In this document: positions 28,401 through 37,398 of the stretch, piece by piece
Numbering within the stretch: position 1 is the first letter of the stretch
Layout: each line of letters opens with the position of its first letter
DNA from: Phocaeicola oris
GTDB lineage: Bacteria; Bacteroidota; Bacteroidia; Bacteroidales; Bacteroidaceae
DNA length: 64,000 nucleotides
NCBI RefSeq assembly: GCF_021295095.1
Contig: NZ_JAJLQX010000011.1
Span: forward strand, 1-64,000
Reading direction: 5' to 3'
Position numbers and translations under genes: made by a program
Notes under the pieces: generated by a model
The model's database searches: none
What the model was told of the DNA's origin: nothing
Seen by the model: the letters and a program-made list of their open reading frames with translations, nothing else

Positions 28401-28749
28401 CTGCTACTGTTTTAACTTTAGCCTCTACAGTTTCAATAGTTGCGTACTTCTTTTCTGCGTCTTCAACAGCTTGCTTCAATTTTTTAACTGTTTCCGGATC
28501 AGCTGCGTTTGCTTTCTCCAATGCCTCTTTTGCAGTTGCGAGAGCTGTTCCAGCATCACCCTTTGCCGCGCTAATTGACGATTCCAACGCGCTAACCTTA
28601 GTGGTTAAATCGTCGGCTGAAGCTTTCTTGTCAATTTGCCCTTGCAAGTCTTTGATGTCATCATCGTAGTCCTTACAAGAGACAAATGTTCCTGTAGATG
28701 TTGCTAAAAGAGCACCAAACAGGATTGCACTTAAAAACTTTTTTTTCAT
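25459..28749 (-). CDS. Large surface lipoprotein with N-terminal coiled coil, possibly S-layer-like
   Basis: 1096 residues. A lipoprotein signal peptide with lipobox FVSC is followed by KDYDDDIKDLQGQIDKKAS and a coiled coil to about residue 150, then a long beta-rich region with many Lys, Asp and aromatic residues. This start is typical of very abundant surface proteins of Bacteroides and Parabacteroides. Some of these are described as S-layer-like, and some carry an annotated PL29-lyase-like N-terminal domain, which need not mean lyase activity. A consensus promoter, a long 5' leader, a strong terminator and a codon choice rich in AAC, TTC and TAC all point to high expression. The exact role is unproven. 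Confidence 0.75.
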   Translation of the reverse strand: MKKKFLSAILFGALLATSTGTFVSCKDYDDDIKDLQGQIDKKASADDLTTKVSALESSISAAKGDAGTALATAKEALEKANAADPETVKKLKQAVEDAEKKYATIETVEAKVKTVADEVDGLKKQISSEGFTPAQQKVIDEKIAKATSKVDQVSAEVAALIGHRLTSLSVITTQHINGIAAITLTSLQYVPQSYFALPKHEVMYKKDHASRPVLDHISIAKAPEVYISTEKNKAYFHVSPNLGVRNQDITMPSFESITSTNVTRAAGDLVKVNTPIKPTAYNINKDVLEVQYKKTVTGRITTKGSAHNDGKETFTMVSLKAPIAKANLAKGEEAAAVNSEYVRVEEYFKAPYIANAKHSFNKHIPNLFADEVEITSDPEVGKDGLFVHYHDSICAYESEVDRYVDIKADYSKELDLKKYVTVCVNDVDKFKNHANHEKLADFADYGLGFKFYLAKAPYITLGGPEGNSNKTDQQQFANLTEDGIMTSKVYTIDGGSATAVGREPLVRAELWDLVNKNLIAIRYIKVKWVKEVGETKLAYTFPESLYECNDFVSIIGTQEMNEQIYDKAKKGGMTKAEFHATYLDSGFDPNDKADWGKVELIKNTEGDVESYNIKWTITHADIVKKYPNWNTWNNSKPMEFTKTFFWKSGTTNTLVITVTKKIYKPEFVLWGYDGRYWRNQNEWTVFNVNPIVYDTKEANPAWAANTKNNPTCNIYTDLLNGFLDDMGKKPTTGADGAIYFTVDRQLVNATYTYKPGNKYYYAADYQNVASGFKGVDRKKNTYLSYAKEGVRFTFDEEKLKSGKEYVYTYFDKATKKTKKMRATVKDNDTKSPKLYINKELAATIVNYEPNQLNAAELTYNIKLQEENPTHAPWAKDGDNVSFPTEAAKALVGELIPIKLVADLCNDSETHPVNARYAHTVVIKAYDAFIIEPLKHNNPKTDNFTDATIKGSTISVKEANKYLSWNADEKGKYYPVVKPKVKNAPANLAEELGDFYEAEDAIWDVDNIKTNLKLINGNLIPTEGVMDGPMPANTKVEAAPSKVNAETLTYHNYSGTPVNNDYKMYIPVTYGYKWKTFVVYKEVLVKSNKGTDDNQGK

Positions 28750-29247
28750 AACAAAAACTTTTAATTAATAAATTTAAAAATAAAAAGTATATTTCTCATC
28801 TATTTCCAAATCATAACGCTTACCAAGCGTATCTCTCTTCATAGCTTTCGAATATATATGGTACGTTTTTTACCCTGCAAACTTAAATGATTTTCCATAA
28901 ATAAGCAAATAATAGGACTTTTTTTTCATAATAAAATAAAAAAAATAAATCAGAAAGAATTATTTGGCCTTTTGGGTTAATATTTCCTTTCTTTGGGCGA
29001 TATTATTTTCTATTTATATATAGGTAAAGGTCTGTCCTTATTTGCGGAAAAGAATATGCTTTTCATGTGTATGGTTAATTGTTAATTTATTATTTATACT
29101 TGTTTTATTATATTGTTTAATAAATACGCCTAATATAAGGAGTTTTTATAATTCGGCAAAATTAATTGAACTTTTTTTATAGGTTTTCCACACTTTTTGT
29201 AGATTTCAGTTTGAATTAGTCTAATTATCTTTGATAATATACCTTAT
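28750..29247. other. 498-bp non-coding region: long leader, promoter and AT-rich DNA
   Basis: 28750-28871 is the probable 5' leader of the surface lipoprotein gene, with a small hairpin ACGCTT-ACC-AAGCGT at 28816-28830. The promoter is at 28878-28909. From 28910 to the end of aroC (29247) the DNA is extremely A/T-rich with several long T runs and no gene or clear hairpin. Confidence 0.6.
28878..28909 (-). promoter_or_regulatory. Consensus promoter of the surface lipoprotein gene
   Basis: On the minus strand TTTG (28909-28906), a 20-nt spacer and TAAGTTTG (28885-28878). It predicts a start near 28871 and a leader of about 120 nt. Confidence 0.8.
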
Positions 29248-30324
29248 TTATAAGTGAATAGTCTTATTTAAAAGGTAATAATCCAATACGGTTAAGGCAG
29301 CCATTGCTTCAACTACGGGAACAGCTCTTGGTAATACGCACGGATCATGCCGACCATGAGCCAGTAGGGTAGTATCATCTCCGTCTTTTGTTACGGAATG
29401 TTGTTCTTTTAAAATGGTAGCGACCGGTTTGAAGGCTACGCGGAAGTAAATGTCCTGTCCGTTACTAATCCCCCCCTGTATGCCTCCAGAGTTATTGGTT
29501 TTTGTAGCTATCTTTCCATTATTATTATAAAAGATGTCGTTTTGTTGACTACCGCGTAAATTCATATTGTCGAATCCTTCACCGTATGCAAATCCTTTAG
29601 CTGCATTGATACCGAGCATGGCTGATCCTAATGCCGCGTGCAGTTTTCCAAACACCGGCTCTCCCAATCCTACCGGACATCCTTTAATAACACAGGTAAC
29701 TACTCCTCCGATGGTATCACCATCGGCTTTCACTTCTTCAATGAGTTTTATCATCTGATCGGCTTTTTCCGTATCCGGACAACGAACAATATTCTCTTCT
29801 ATCTTATTGAGATTGTATTTCTTATAGTCATTGTCTAATTGGATATTGCCAACTTGAGATGTATACGCGGTAACTGATATGCCTAATTCTTTCAATGCCA
29901 GTTTTGCTAAAGCGCCCCCTATTACTCGTGAGATAGTTTCGCGTGCCGACGAACGACCTCCGCCTCGATAGTCGCGTAACCCATATTTTTCTGCATAGGT
30001 GTAGTCGGCATGCGATGGGCGGAATACATTCATGATGTTAGTATAGTCGTTTGAACGTTGGTTGAGATTCCGGACAATAAAGCCGATTGGACAGCCGGTA
30101 GATTTGCCTTCGAATATTCCTGAGAGAAATTCAACGGAGTCCGGTTCCTCACGACCGGTAGTTATGTTCGACTGACCTGGACGACGACGATTTAGTTCTT
30201 TTTGAACGAATTGTTCATCAATAGTGATGTTGGCCGGGAAACCGTCGATTACACCTCCGATGGCAGTCCCGTGAGACTCGCCAAATGTAGTCAGACGAAC
30301 AATATTTCCAAATGTATTGGACAT
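29248..30324 (-). CDS. aroC: Chorismate synthase
   Basis: 358 residues. Catalyses the last step of the shikimate pathway, EPSP to chorismate, with reduced [82 protein letters not shown] and the C-terminal [21 protein letters not shown] are all family signatures. It starts 9 nt after lemA and is last in the ygcG-lemA-aroC operon. Another shikimate gene, aroE, lies at 33008. Confidence 0.97.
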   Translation of the reverse strand: MSNTFGNIVRLTTFGESHGTAIGGVIDGFPANITIDEQFVQKELNRRRPGQSNITTGREEPDSVEFLSGIFEGKSTGCPIGFIVRNLNQRSNDYTNIMNVFRPSHADYTYAEKYGLRDYRGGGRSSARETISRVIGGALAKLALKELGISVTAYTSQVGNIQLDNDYKKYNLNKIEENIVRCPDTEKADQMIKLIEEVKADGDTIGGVVTCVIKGCPVGLGEPVFGKLHAALGSAMLGINAAKGFAYGEGFDNMNLRGSQQNDIFYNNNGKIATKTNNSGGIQGGISNGQDIYFRVAFKPVATILKEQHSVTKDGDDTTLLAHGRHDPCVLPRAVPVVEAMAALTVLDYYLLNKTIHL

Positions 30325-30333
30325 GATTACAGA

Positions 30334-30912
30334 TTAGAATTTAACTTCAGGAGCTTTTTCACTTCCTTCGGCAGCTTCAAAATATGGGCGTGCATTGAAT
30401 CCGCCAATGCCTGCAATGATGTTGCGAGGAAATTGACGGATAGTAGTATTATATGTTCTGGCTGTCTCATTAAAGTTACGGCGTTCAACAGCAATGCGAT
30501 TTTCCGTTCCTTCCAGTTGAGCTTGCAATTCTTTAAAGTTCTCGTTTGCTTTTAACTCAGGATAGTTTTCCGAGATAGCAATCAAACGGCTTAATGCATT
30601 GGTAACATCCCCTTGGGCAGCTTGGAATTCTTTCAATTTTTCTTCTGTCAGATTGTTAGCGTCAATCTTAATGGATGTTGCCTTGCTTCGTGCCTCTACA
30701 ACAGCTTCGAATGTTCCTTTTTCGTGTTCTGCGTATCCTTTTACGGTGTTTACCAAGTTTGGAATCAAATCAGCCCGACGTTGGTATTGGTTCTCGACAT
30801 TGCTCCAAGCAGTATTGACCGACTCCTGACTGGTTACAAGTCCGTTGTACTGACTTATTCCCCACATGGCTATTACAGCGAGAACAATAATTAGAATAAC
30901 AGTCTTTTTCAT
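30334..30912 (-). CDS. lemA: LemA family membrane protein
   Basis: 192 residues. One N-terminal membrane span (VILIIVLAVIAMWGIS) is followed by a helical bundle with the family signature AWSNVENQYQRRADLIPNLVNTVKGYAEHEKGTFEAVVEARSKA. The cellular role is not well established; the partner gene is usually a TPM-domain protein, as here (ygcG upstream, 40 nt). Confidence 0.93.
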   Translation of the reverse strand: MKKTVILIIVLAVIAMWGISQYNGLVTSQESVNTAWSNVENQYQRRADLIPNLVNTVKGYAEHEKGTFEAVVEARSKATSIKIDANNLTEEKLKEFQAAQGDVTNALSRLIAISENYPELKANENFKELQAQLEGTENRIAVERRNFNETARTYNTTIRQFPRNIIAGIGGFNARPYFEAAEGSEKAPEVKF

Positions 30913-30952
30913 TTTCTTTTATATTTTAGTTTGTATATAATTATAATAAGGA

Positions 30953-31858
30953 TTAAAAATGACTTCCTGCGCCACCACCACCGAAATTGCCACCACCGAA
31001 ACTGCCACCTGAGAAGCCTCCTCCTCTGCCAAAGCTTCCGCCACCGATAAAAATGCCACCTCCACCACGTGGGCCGCGATAGCTTTCATCCGATGACTCA
31101 ACAATTCTTTTAAACACGTGCCCGCAGTTCTTGCATAAGTAAGTGACTTCTTCGCGTTTCACTCCGTTTTTCTTATATAGCAGATGGGATGTCATGCGTT
31201 GAATATGGTGTTTCTTGCATTTCGGGCAGGCTGATGCTTTCCGGATAGAATATCTGATAGATAACATAATTACTAAGAATATGAGCATGAATACGGCTAA
31301 TCCGGTTAAATCGGCATCGTCGTCCTCGTCTTGAGCAATATTCTCCATAGAACCATCCAATATACCACCGACCGCTCTGATTCCGGCTACCATACCTTCA
31401 TCCCACTGATTGTTGGCAAAATACGGATTCATGTATTGGGTTTGGATTCTTTTGCAGATTGCATCAGGCAATGTCCCTTCCAGTCCGTATCCGGTGACAA
31501 ATTGAATGCATCGCTCTTCGGTGGAAAGTAAGATGACTAAGCCATTATCACGCTGTTTCTGACCAACTCCGTTTTGCTTGCCCAGTTGATAGGCAAATTC
31601 AAAACAGTCACCATCTTTAATTCCTGTAACAGCAACCACAATTGTTTGGATTCCTGTCCTTTGTTCAAGTGCATAAAGCACACTATCTATGGTTGACACA
31701 GTCGAAGCGGATAGAATACCATCCGGATTGGACACATATCTTGTACGGTCTTGAAGGTGTACCATTAGAATATCTTTGACAGTATACTCTTTTGCTCCTG
31801 CCTGTGCGATGAAAAGAAGGAGCAATATGATGGTGATAATGTGTTTGGCTTTACTCAT
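30953..31858 (-). CDS. TPM-domain (YgcG-like) membrane protein
   Basis: 301 residues from ATG 31858. A signal peptide (ITIILLLLFIAQAGA) is followed by a TPM domain (about residues 40-165, VSNPDGILSASTVSTIDSVLYAL), one membrane span (AVFMLIFLVIMLSI), a zinc-ribbon-like pair of CxxC motifs (CPKC and CKNC) and a C-terminal glycine-rich tail ending SHF. The upstream -7 element TATCTTTG at 31872-31865 leaves almost no 5' leader before the ATG and excludes the in-frame start at 31900. TPM and LemA proteins commonly work as a pair, though their task is not settled. Confidence 0.88.
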   Translation of the reverse strand: MSKAKHIITIILLLLFIAQAGAKEYTVKDILMVHLQDRTRYVSNPDGILSASTVSTIDSVLYALEQRTGIQTIVVAVTGIKDGDCFEFAYQLGKQNGVGQKQRDNGLVILLSTEERCIQFVTGYGLEGTLPDAICKRIQTQYMNPYFANNQWDEGMVAGIRAVGGILDGSMENIAQDEDDDADLTGLAVFMLIFLVIMLSIRYSIRKASACPKCKKHHIQRMTSHLLYKKNGVKREEVTYLCKNCGHVFKRIVESSDESYRGPRGGGGIFIGGGSFGRGGGFSGGSFGGGNFGGGGAGSHF

Positions 31859-31864
31859 TGAGTG

Positions 31865-31872
31865 CAAAGATA
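31865..31872 (-). promoter_or_regulatory. -7 element TATCTTTG of the ygcG-lemA-aroC operon
   Basis: Exact consensus on the minus strand, only 6 nt before the ATG. The predicted transcript would be nearly leaderless. Confidence 0.6.
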
Positions 31873-31941
31873 GTGCAAAATGAAAAGAGAAGAAGAACAA
31901 TGAGCAATTTTTTTTGGATGATGCTTATAAAAGTGAAAAGT

Positions 31942-32029
31942 GATGCGTATGAGTTGAGTGATTCATGCTGATGAGTTGAGTGATTCATGCTGATGAGTTG
32001 AGTGATTCATGCTGATGAAACGGGCTGTT
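31942..32029 (+). repeat. 22-bp tandem array, CATGCTGATGAGTTGA variant (4 units)
   Basis: Units start at 31942, 31964, 31986 and 32008. The middle units are identical over the full 22 bp, and all but the last share ATGAGTTGAGTGATT, so this array is the least diverged and perhaps the youngest. It lies between the hydrolase stop (32042) and the ygcG promoter, both on the minus strand. Confidence 0.92.
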
Positions 32030-32041
32030 TAACTTTATGAC

Positions 32042-32998
32042 TTATTTCATATATTTGCTAACAAAGTCATAAACTCTTTTTCGATAAGCTTGCCGGTCAG
32101 TAATATATGCTTCGGCATGAGCAGCTCCCTGTACTATCCAAAGTTCTTTCGGCTCAGGTTTTGCTTTATATAGCGGATATACCATGTCAGTCGGCACATA
32201 GTCGTCTTCTGCTCCATGAATGAACAGCATAGGCAGTTTGCATTTGGTTACCTGTTTTAAAGATGATGCTTCTTTGAATCCCCATCCATGCTCAATTTTG
32301 TTTAATGCACTTGCTGTATATAATATAGGGAAAGGAGGTATACCGAATTGCGCTTTCATTTCATTTTTGAACTCATCCCATACGCTGGTATATCCACAGT
32401 CGTCAACGAAACATTTCACATAACCTGGCAAGTTGTCTCCCGACAGCATCATGGTTGTTGCGCCACCCATGGAAATACCATGAACAACCATTGCCAAACT
32501 GTCACCATACATGGCCTGAGCCACTTTCATCCATTGAAGAATATCTTTCCTGTCTTTCCATCCCATTTGAATATGAGAACCTTCGCTTTCACCATGGAAT
32601 CGGTTATCGGGAAGAAGAATGTTATATCGTAAATATTCACTATAGATATGTCCGATATTCATCATAAAGATAGCATTAGATGTGTATCCATGTATTAAGA
32701 TAGCCGTATTTCCGGTCGGATATACCGCGTTTTTGTAAAAGGCATGAAGTTTACATCCATCAGGTGAAACGATAAATGTATCTTTTAAAATATGGTTTGT
32801 TCGGATACTGTCTATCCACGGCGCAATGTCTGCGTTATTGTTCTTTAAATTATTCCATGATGTTTCAATGTTCCGTGAGGCTGTTACGTCAGGTTTCAGA
32901 GAAAAGTTAATCATGTATTGTGCAGTGCCAATATCTAAAATTATGGCTAATATAATAACAATAAAGGCACTGTATTTTATCTTCTTTTTCATTTGCAT
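32042..32998 (-). CDS. Membrane-anchored alpha/beta hydrolase
   Basis: 318 residues. A single N-terminal hydrophobic segment (AFIVIILAIILDIGTAQ) serves as anchor or uncleaved signal. The alpha/beta hydrolase fold shows ILIHGYTSN (oxyanion strand), the nucleophile elbow GISMGG (Ser176), the acid in HGAEDDYVP and the His in GAAHAEAY. It probably acts on esters or peptides in the periplasm. Substrate unknown. It starts 9 nt after aroE and ends the phoH-to-hydrolase gene string. Confidence 0.88.
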   Translation of the reverse strand: MQMKKKIKYSAFIVIILAIILDIGTAQYMINFSLKPDVTASRNIETSWNNLKNNNADIAPWIDSIRTNHILKDTFIVSPDGCKLHAFYKNAVYPTGNTAILIHGYTSNAIFMMNIGHIYSEYLRYNILLPDNRFHGESEGSHIQMGWKDRKDILQWMKVAQAMYGDSLAMVVHGISMGGATTMMLSGDNLPGYVKCFVDDCGYTSVWDEFKNEMKAQFGIPPFPILYTASALNKIEHGWGFKEASSLKQVTKCKLPMLFIHGAEDDYVPTDMVYPLYKAKPEPKELWIVQGAAHAEAYITDRQAYRKRVYDFVSKYMK

Positions 32999-33007
32999 GT
33001 CATATAT

Positions 33008-33751
33008 TTATTTGTTCCAAATGTCCCATGCCGCGAATGCTTGCAAAAGTAACATTTCCAGTCCGTTCTTTGTAGTAGCTCCATGTTCGGTACCTTTCTT
33101 CATATAGAGTGTAACGTCCGGATTATAGAGTAAATCATAAAGCAGATGCTTCGGTGTAACTGATTCGTATGGGATATTGGGGCATACATCTGTATTTGGG
33201 AACATTCCTACGGGAGTGCAATTGACGATAATCTTGTACTCGTCCATAATCTTCTCATCCAATTCCTCGTATGTAAGCATTCCTTCTTTCTTTGTTCGAG
33301 AAACGAATTTAGATTCGATATTCATTTTTTGTAACGCATAACGGATAGCCTTTGACGCGCCGCCCGTGCCAAGTATTAATGCTTTTATATGATACGGTTT
33401 GAGTAAAGGTTGAATAGATTGAGTAAACCCGATATAATCGGAGTTATAACCCACTAATTTTAATTTCTTTTTTGGTTCTCGGATAAATTTGATGACGTTG
33501 ACAGCGCCAATAGCTTTTGCGTCCTCACTCAAGTCGTTTAGGAGTGGAATAACTTTTTCTTTATAAGGAATAGTAACATTCAGCCCACATATATCCGGAT
33601 TCTCTTCAATAACTTTCGTTAAATCGTCTATTGTCGGAATCTCAAAGTTAAGATATTTTGCGTCAATTATCTCAGACTCAAATTTCTCGTTAAAGAAATT
33701 GCGAGAAAAAGAATGTCCGAGCGGATAACCTATAAGTCCATATTTTTTCAT
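33008..33751 (-). CDS. aroE: Shikimate dehydrogenase
   Basis: 247 residues. Reduces 3-dehydroshikimate to shikimate with NADPH. The substrate site GYPLGHSFSRNFFNEKF, the catalytic Lys in NVTIPYKEKVIPLL, and the nucleotide-binding LGTGGASKAIRYAL followed by VNCTPVGMFP are all seen. Slightly short for the family, as is common in Bacteroidales. It lies 12 nt downstream of menG. Confidence 0.95.
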   Translation of the reverse strand: MKKYGLIGYPLGHSFSRNFFNEKFESEIIDAKYLNFEIPTIDDLTKVIEENPDICGLNVTIPYKEKVIPLLNDLSEDAKAIGAVNVIKFIREPKKKLKLVGYNSDYIGFTQSIQPLLKPYHIKALILGTGGASKAIRYALQKMNIESKFVSRTKKEGMLTYEELDEKIMDEYKIIVNCTPVGMFPNTDVCPNIPYESVTPKHLLYDLLYNPDVTLYMKKGTEHGATTKNGLEMLLLQAFAAWDIWNK

Positions 33752-33763
33752 TTGCTTTTCTCT

Positions 33764-34498
33764 TTATTTTGTTGCTATGTATAATGTACAAAGACCTCCA
33801 CTCAATCTCTTAAAATTCACCTCTTTAAATCCGGCTTTATTGATAATTCCCGACATGACTTCACCTTGAGGAAACGCTTTAATGGAATTCGGCAGGTAAT
33901 GGTAAGCCTTATTATCCTTTGAAAAGAATTTCCCAATGAACGGAATGAATATCCCGGAATAAAGTTGATATAATTGTTTGAACGGGAACCATTGTGGCTC
34001 GGATAGTTCTATGATAACCACCATTCCGTTCTGTTTTAAAACCCGATACATCTCGTGTAGCCCTGCATCCAGATCTTCAAAGTTACGCACGCCGAAAGCT
34101 ACTGTCACAGCATCAAATTTGTCGGAAGGAAATGTAAGTGACGTACAATCTTCTTTTTGAAAAGAAATATGCTCATATTCTAATGCTTTTGCTTTCTCTT
34201 TTGCAATATTCATCATACCTTCGGATATATCCACTCCGATTAACTCTTTCGGTTGAAGAATTTTATAGGAAAGAATGGCAAAATCACCTGTTCCTGTAGC
34301 GATATCAAGTACCGACTGCGGACTCTTTTGCTTCAAACAACTGATAGCTTTTTTCCGCCAATATTTATCGATATTCCATGAAAGCGTATGATTCAATTTA
34401 TCGTAGTGAGGAGCAATACTGTTGAACATCTTCTCTACTTGGACCGACTTTTTCTCTTCCTCGTTATAAGGTTTTATATTCTCTTGTGCGTAACCCAT
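33764..34498 (-). CDS. ubiE: Demethylmenaquinone methyltransferase
   Basis: 244 residues. SAM-dependent methylation of demethylmenaquinone, the last step to menaquinone. [29 protein letters not shown], the SAM motif [29 protein letters not shown] and a C-terminal [13 protein letters not shown] match the UbiE/MenG family. Menaquinone is the likely quinone here, so menG is an equally good name. A strong terminator for purC ends only about 14 nt before this ATG. Confidence 0.95.
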   Translation of the reverse strand: MGYAQENIKPYNEEEKKSVQVEKMFNSIAPHYDKLNHTLSWNIDKYWRKKAISCLKQKSPQSVLDIATGTGDFAILSYKILQPKELIGVDISEGMMNIAKEKAKALEYEHISFQKEDCTSLTFPSDKFDAVTVAFGVRNFEDLDAGLHEMYRVLKQNGMVVIIELSEPQWFPFKQLYQLYSGIFIPFIGKFFSKDNKAYHYLPNSIKAFPQGEVMSGIINKAGFKEVNFKRLSGGLCTLYIATK

Positions 34499-34512
34499 TT
34501 ATATAATGTATA

Positions 34513-34548
34513 AAGCTGCTTCCTTCTTTTATTTGGAGGAAGCAGCTT
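34513..34548 (-). terminator. Intrinsic terminator after purC
   Basis: AAGCTGCTTCC pairs perfectly over 11 bp with GGAAGCAGCTT (34513-34523 with 34538-34548), followed on the minus strand by a short, T-poor tail. It lies directly before the menG start, so the downstream genes may depend on read-through. Confidence 0.75.
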
Positions 34549-34563
34549 ATGATTATGAACTAA

Positions 34564-35508
34564 TTATTTCAAGTAACTGTTTATGTTCTTTTCAATTCGA
34601 GCGATAAGGTCAACGCCTGCTTCTTTTACGAACTTTTCACCGGTGATATGCTCATAAAGTTCGATGTAACGGTTACTAATCTGGTCAATGATTTCGTCAG
34701 TCATCTCCGGAACCTGTTGACCTTCTTTCCCTTGGAAACCATTATTCATCAACCATTCGCGAACAAATTCTTTAGAGAGTTGTTTTTGTGGTAACTCTTT
34801 TTCGAAACGTTCTTCATAACCATTAGCATAGAAGTAACGACTTGAATCAGGTGTATGAATTTCGTCCATTAAATAAATCTTACCGTTATGTGTTCCGAAT
34901 TCATATTTCGTGTCCACAAGAATTAGGCCGTGTTCAGCTGCAATTTCTGTTCCACGCTGAAATAAATCCAAGGAGAATTGTTCAAGTATGGCATATTCTT
35001 CCGGAGTAGCCAAACCTTTTTCCAAGATTTCTTCCTTAGAGATATCCTCATCATGAGTGCCAATCTCTCCTTTTGTAGTAGGAGTGATGATAGGGTGCGG
35101 GAATTTTTCATTCTCACGCATGCCTTCCGGCAAACGGACACCGCAAATTTCACGGACACCACTCTTATAAGCTCTCCATGCACTACCGCAAAGATAGCCA
35201 CGAACAATCATTTCCAAAGGGAACCCTTTGCACATGACGCCGACTGTTACCATTGGATCAGGAGAAGCCTGTTTCCAGTTAGGGCAGATATCCGTTGTTG
35301 CATCCAGGAATTTAGAAGCAATCTGATTCAGAACTTGTCCTTTGAACGGAATTCCTTTAGGAAGAATAACATCAAAAGCAGAAATTCGGTCGGTTACAAC
35401 CATTATTAGCTTCTCATCGTTGATGTTATATACATCACGAACTTTGCCATGATAAACGGATTTCTGTTTAGGAAAATGGAAATCTGTTTTAGTTAATGCT
35501 ACACTCAT
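34564..35508 (-). CDS. purC: Phosphoribosylaminoimidazole-succinocarboxamide synthase
   Basis: 314 residues, the longer eukaryote-like form of SAICAR synthase. It joins CAIR and aspartate in purine synthesis using [60 protein letters not shown] and [30 protein letters not shown] are family signatures. It lies 30 nt downstream of phoH. Confidence 0.97.
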   Translation of the reverse strand: MSVALTKTDFHFPKQKSVYHGKVRDVYNINDEKLIMVVTDRISAFDVILPKGIPFKGQVLNQIASKFLDATTDICPNWKQASPDPMVTVGVMCKGFPLEMIVRGYLCGSAWRAYKSGVREICGVRLPEGMRENEKFPHPIITPTTKGEIGTHDEDISKEEILEKGLATPEEYAILEQFSLDLFQRGTEIAAEHGLILVDTKYEFGTHNGKIYLMDEIHTPDSSRYFYANGYEERFEKELPQKQLSKEFVREWLMNNGFQGKEGQQVPEMTDEIIDQISNRYIELYEHITGEKFVKEAGVDLIARIEKNINSYLK

Positions 35509-35538
35509 AATTATATCTTTTTAATAATGTATATCTTA

Positions 35539-36582
35539 TTATTTCATTTCAGAGAAGTCAGGGTGGAATTTATCAATCATCTTCACTTCTTTCTTTTCAT
35601 TTGATTCCGGTTTATTAGCATTCAACTGTTCATGAATGGTTTTCTGTCCTTCTTCATATTTTTCGTATGCTTCAACAATTCGGGTAACCAATTTATGGCG
35701 GACAATATCTTTTTTATTCATTTCTATGAAGCTGATTCCTTTGATGCCTTTTAGTATATGCATAGCTTGAATTAAACCGGATTTCTGAGAAACAGGCAAA
35801 TCAATTTGAGTAACATCACCGGTAATAATCATCTTTGTATTCATGCCCATACGGGTAAGGAACATTTTAATCTGCTGCGGTGTAGTATTTTGCGCTTCAT
35901 CCAAAATAACGACCGCGTCGTTTAGTGTTCGTCCGCGCATAAAGGCAAGTGGAGCTATCTGAATAATGTTCAGTTCTAAATCCTCTTGTAATTTTGCGGC
36001 AGGAATCATATCTTCCAATGCATCGTAAAGTGGTTGCAGGTACGGATCAATTTTCTCCTTCATATCTCCGGGAAGGAATCCGAGCTTTTCTCCCGCTTCC
36101 ACAGCAGGACGGCTGAGGATAATTCTTTTTATCTCTTTGTTTTTCAATGCACGAACAGCTAATGCAATAGCTGTATATGTTTTACCTGAACCGGCAGGAC
36201 CAATGGCAAAGATCATGTCATTCTTATCAAAGTCCTGAACCAATTTTTTTTGGTTCGCGCTTCTCGAGACAATAGGGCGTCCGTTCACGCCATAGACAAT
36301 TACGTCTGAGTTATTTGTCTCGGCCGGTTTATTTCCTTTTATAATGTCTAAGATGATTTCCTCGTTCAGTGAATTGTGTTTTGAACAGTATTTTTCTAAA
36401 GTCAAGATGCTTTCTTCAAATGCTGCCATTTCTTCCTCATCCCCCATTACTTTTATCACGTTTCCGCGCGCTACAATACGCAGCTTCGGAAAAAGCGCGT
36501 CAATTATTTGCATGTTGGTATTGTTCACTCCATAAAAAATGACGGGATCAGCATCCTCTAATACAATATTCTTTTCTATCAT
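35539..36582 (-). CDS. PhoH family ATPase
   Basis: 347 residues. A KH-like N-terminal RNA-binding part (about 15-70) precedes the PhoH P-loop domain with Walker A AIGPAGSGKT (126-135) and Walker B VVILDEAQNTTPQQIK. PhoH-like proteins are linked to RNA processing and ribosome work (often next to ybeY, which is not here). A -7 element TAACTTTG lies at 36614-36607. It is the first gene of the phoH-purC unit. Confidence 0.93.
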   Translation of the reverse strand: MIEKNIVLEDADPVIFYGVNNTNMQIIDALFPKLRIVARGNVIKVMGDEEEMAAFEESILTLEKYCSKHNSLNEEIILDIIKGNKPAETNNSDVIVYGVNGRPIVSRSANQKKLVQDFDKNDMIFAIGPAGSGKTYTAIALAVRALKNKEIKRIILSRPAVEAGEKLGFLPGDMKEKIDPYLQPLYDALEDMIPAAKLQEDLELNIIQIAPLAFMRGRTLNDAVVILDEAQNTTPQQIKMFLTRMGMNTKMIITGDVTQIDLPVSQKSGLIQAMHILKGIKGISFIEMNKKDIVRHKLVTRIVEAYEKYEEGQKTIHEQLNANKPESNEKKEVKMIDKFHPDFSEMK

Positions 36583-36606
36583 CTACAAATTTTATGTATT
36601 ACTCTG

Positions 36607-36614
36607 CAAAGTTA
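36607..36614 (-). promoter_or_regulatory. -7 element TAACTTTG of phoH-purC
   Basis: Exact consensus on the minus strand, 24 nt before the phoH ATG. Confidence 0.55.
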
Positions 36615-36726
36615 ATAAATGGTTTGTTTTATTTTTCGTTTTGACGCAATTTATTTGTTTTGCCTATCGGTAATAAAAGAATTTTGCGTTAACTTTACAC
36701 CAATTATTTAAAATAAGATTTTTTAT

Positions 36727-37398
36727 ATGAACAAGTGGGTTTATAGTATCGAAGTTGTATTGTTTCTTTCTTCTTCGATAGTATTTGGCAGTTGCCATAA
36801 TAGAGAAAAGGAGATGAAGTACAACAATCCACATAATATCAAGGGAGTAATAAGTTATAAGCGTTGTTTTAATGATATGAATGATACACAACTTGTTGCC
36901 GCTCAGAATTTTGGAGTTCAGCCGGTAGAGTCGAGAGTAGAAGCGGAGAAGTTAGGAAATAAGTTAGTGGAAATAAAAAGTTGTAAATCTTATTTGCTTG
37001 ATACATTGACACATTCCATTCCTTTTTTAGTTCCGAGAGCTTCAGAATTGTTATCTGTTATAGGTGATAACTTTCAAGATTCGTTGATAAATAAAGGGTT
37101 AAATCAGAATCAGATTATAGTTACTTCTGTTTTGCGTACGCAGAGTGATCAGAAGAAATTGCGTCGCAGGAATGGTAATGCGACAGAGAATTCCGCCCAT
37201 TCGTATGGGACTACATTTGATATTTCATATCGTCGATTTAATAAGTTGGAAGATCCGGAAGGATATCCTACAGAAGCTGTGAGTCCGGATACACTGAAGA
37301 TGGTGTTGGCCGAAGTCTTATATGACCTGAAAAAGACGGATAAGTGCTATGTAAAGTATGAATTGAAACAGGGGTGTTTCCATATTACTACACGATGA
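36727..37398 (+). CDS. DUF5715-like lipoprotein with M15 peptidase-type motifs
   Basis: 223 residues, probable lipoprotein (signal peptide to SIVFGSC). The C-terminal part holds [36 protein letters not shown] and a terminal GCFHIT. The H-x6-D and late His pattern is that of D,D/L,D-carboxypeptidase-type zinc peptidases (M15 and relatives), so a role in peptidoglycan trimming is plausible but unproven. The last codons overlap truA by 4 nt (ATGA), showing translational coupling. Confidence 0.78.
   Translation: MNKWVYSIEVVLFLSSSIVFGSCHNREKEMKYNNPHNIKGVISYKRCFNDMNDTQLVAAQNFGVQPVESRVEAEKLGNKLVEIKSCKSYLLDTLTHSIPFLVPRASELLSVIGDNFQDSLINKGLNQNQIIVTSVLRTQSDQKKLRRRNGNATENSAHSYGTTFDISYRRFNKLEDPEGYPTEAVSPDTLKMVLAEVLYDLKKTDKCYVKYELKQGCFHITTR

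Noticed and set aside
28910-29247. Hidden gene or RNA in the AT-rich gap between aroC and the surface lipoprotein promoter
   Set aside because: No frame of useful length, no promoter-terminator pair and no stable hairpin could be seen.
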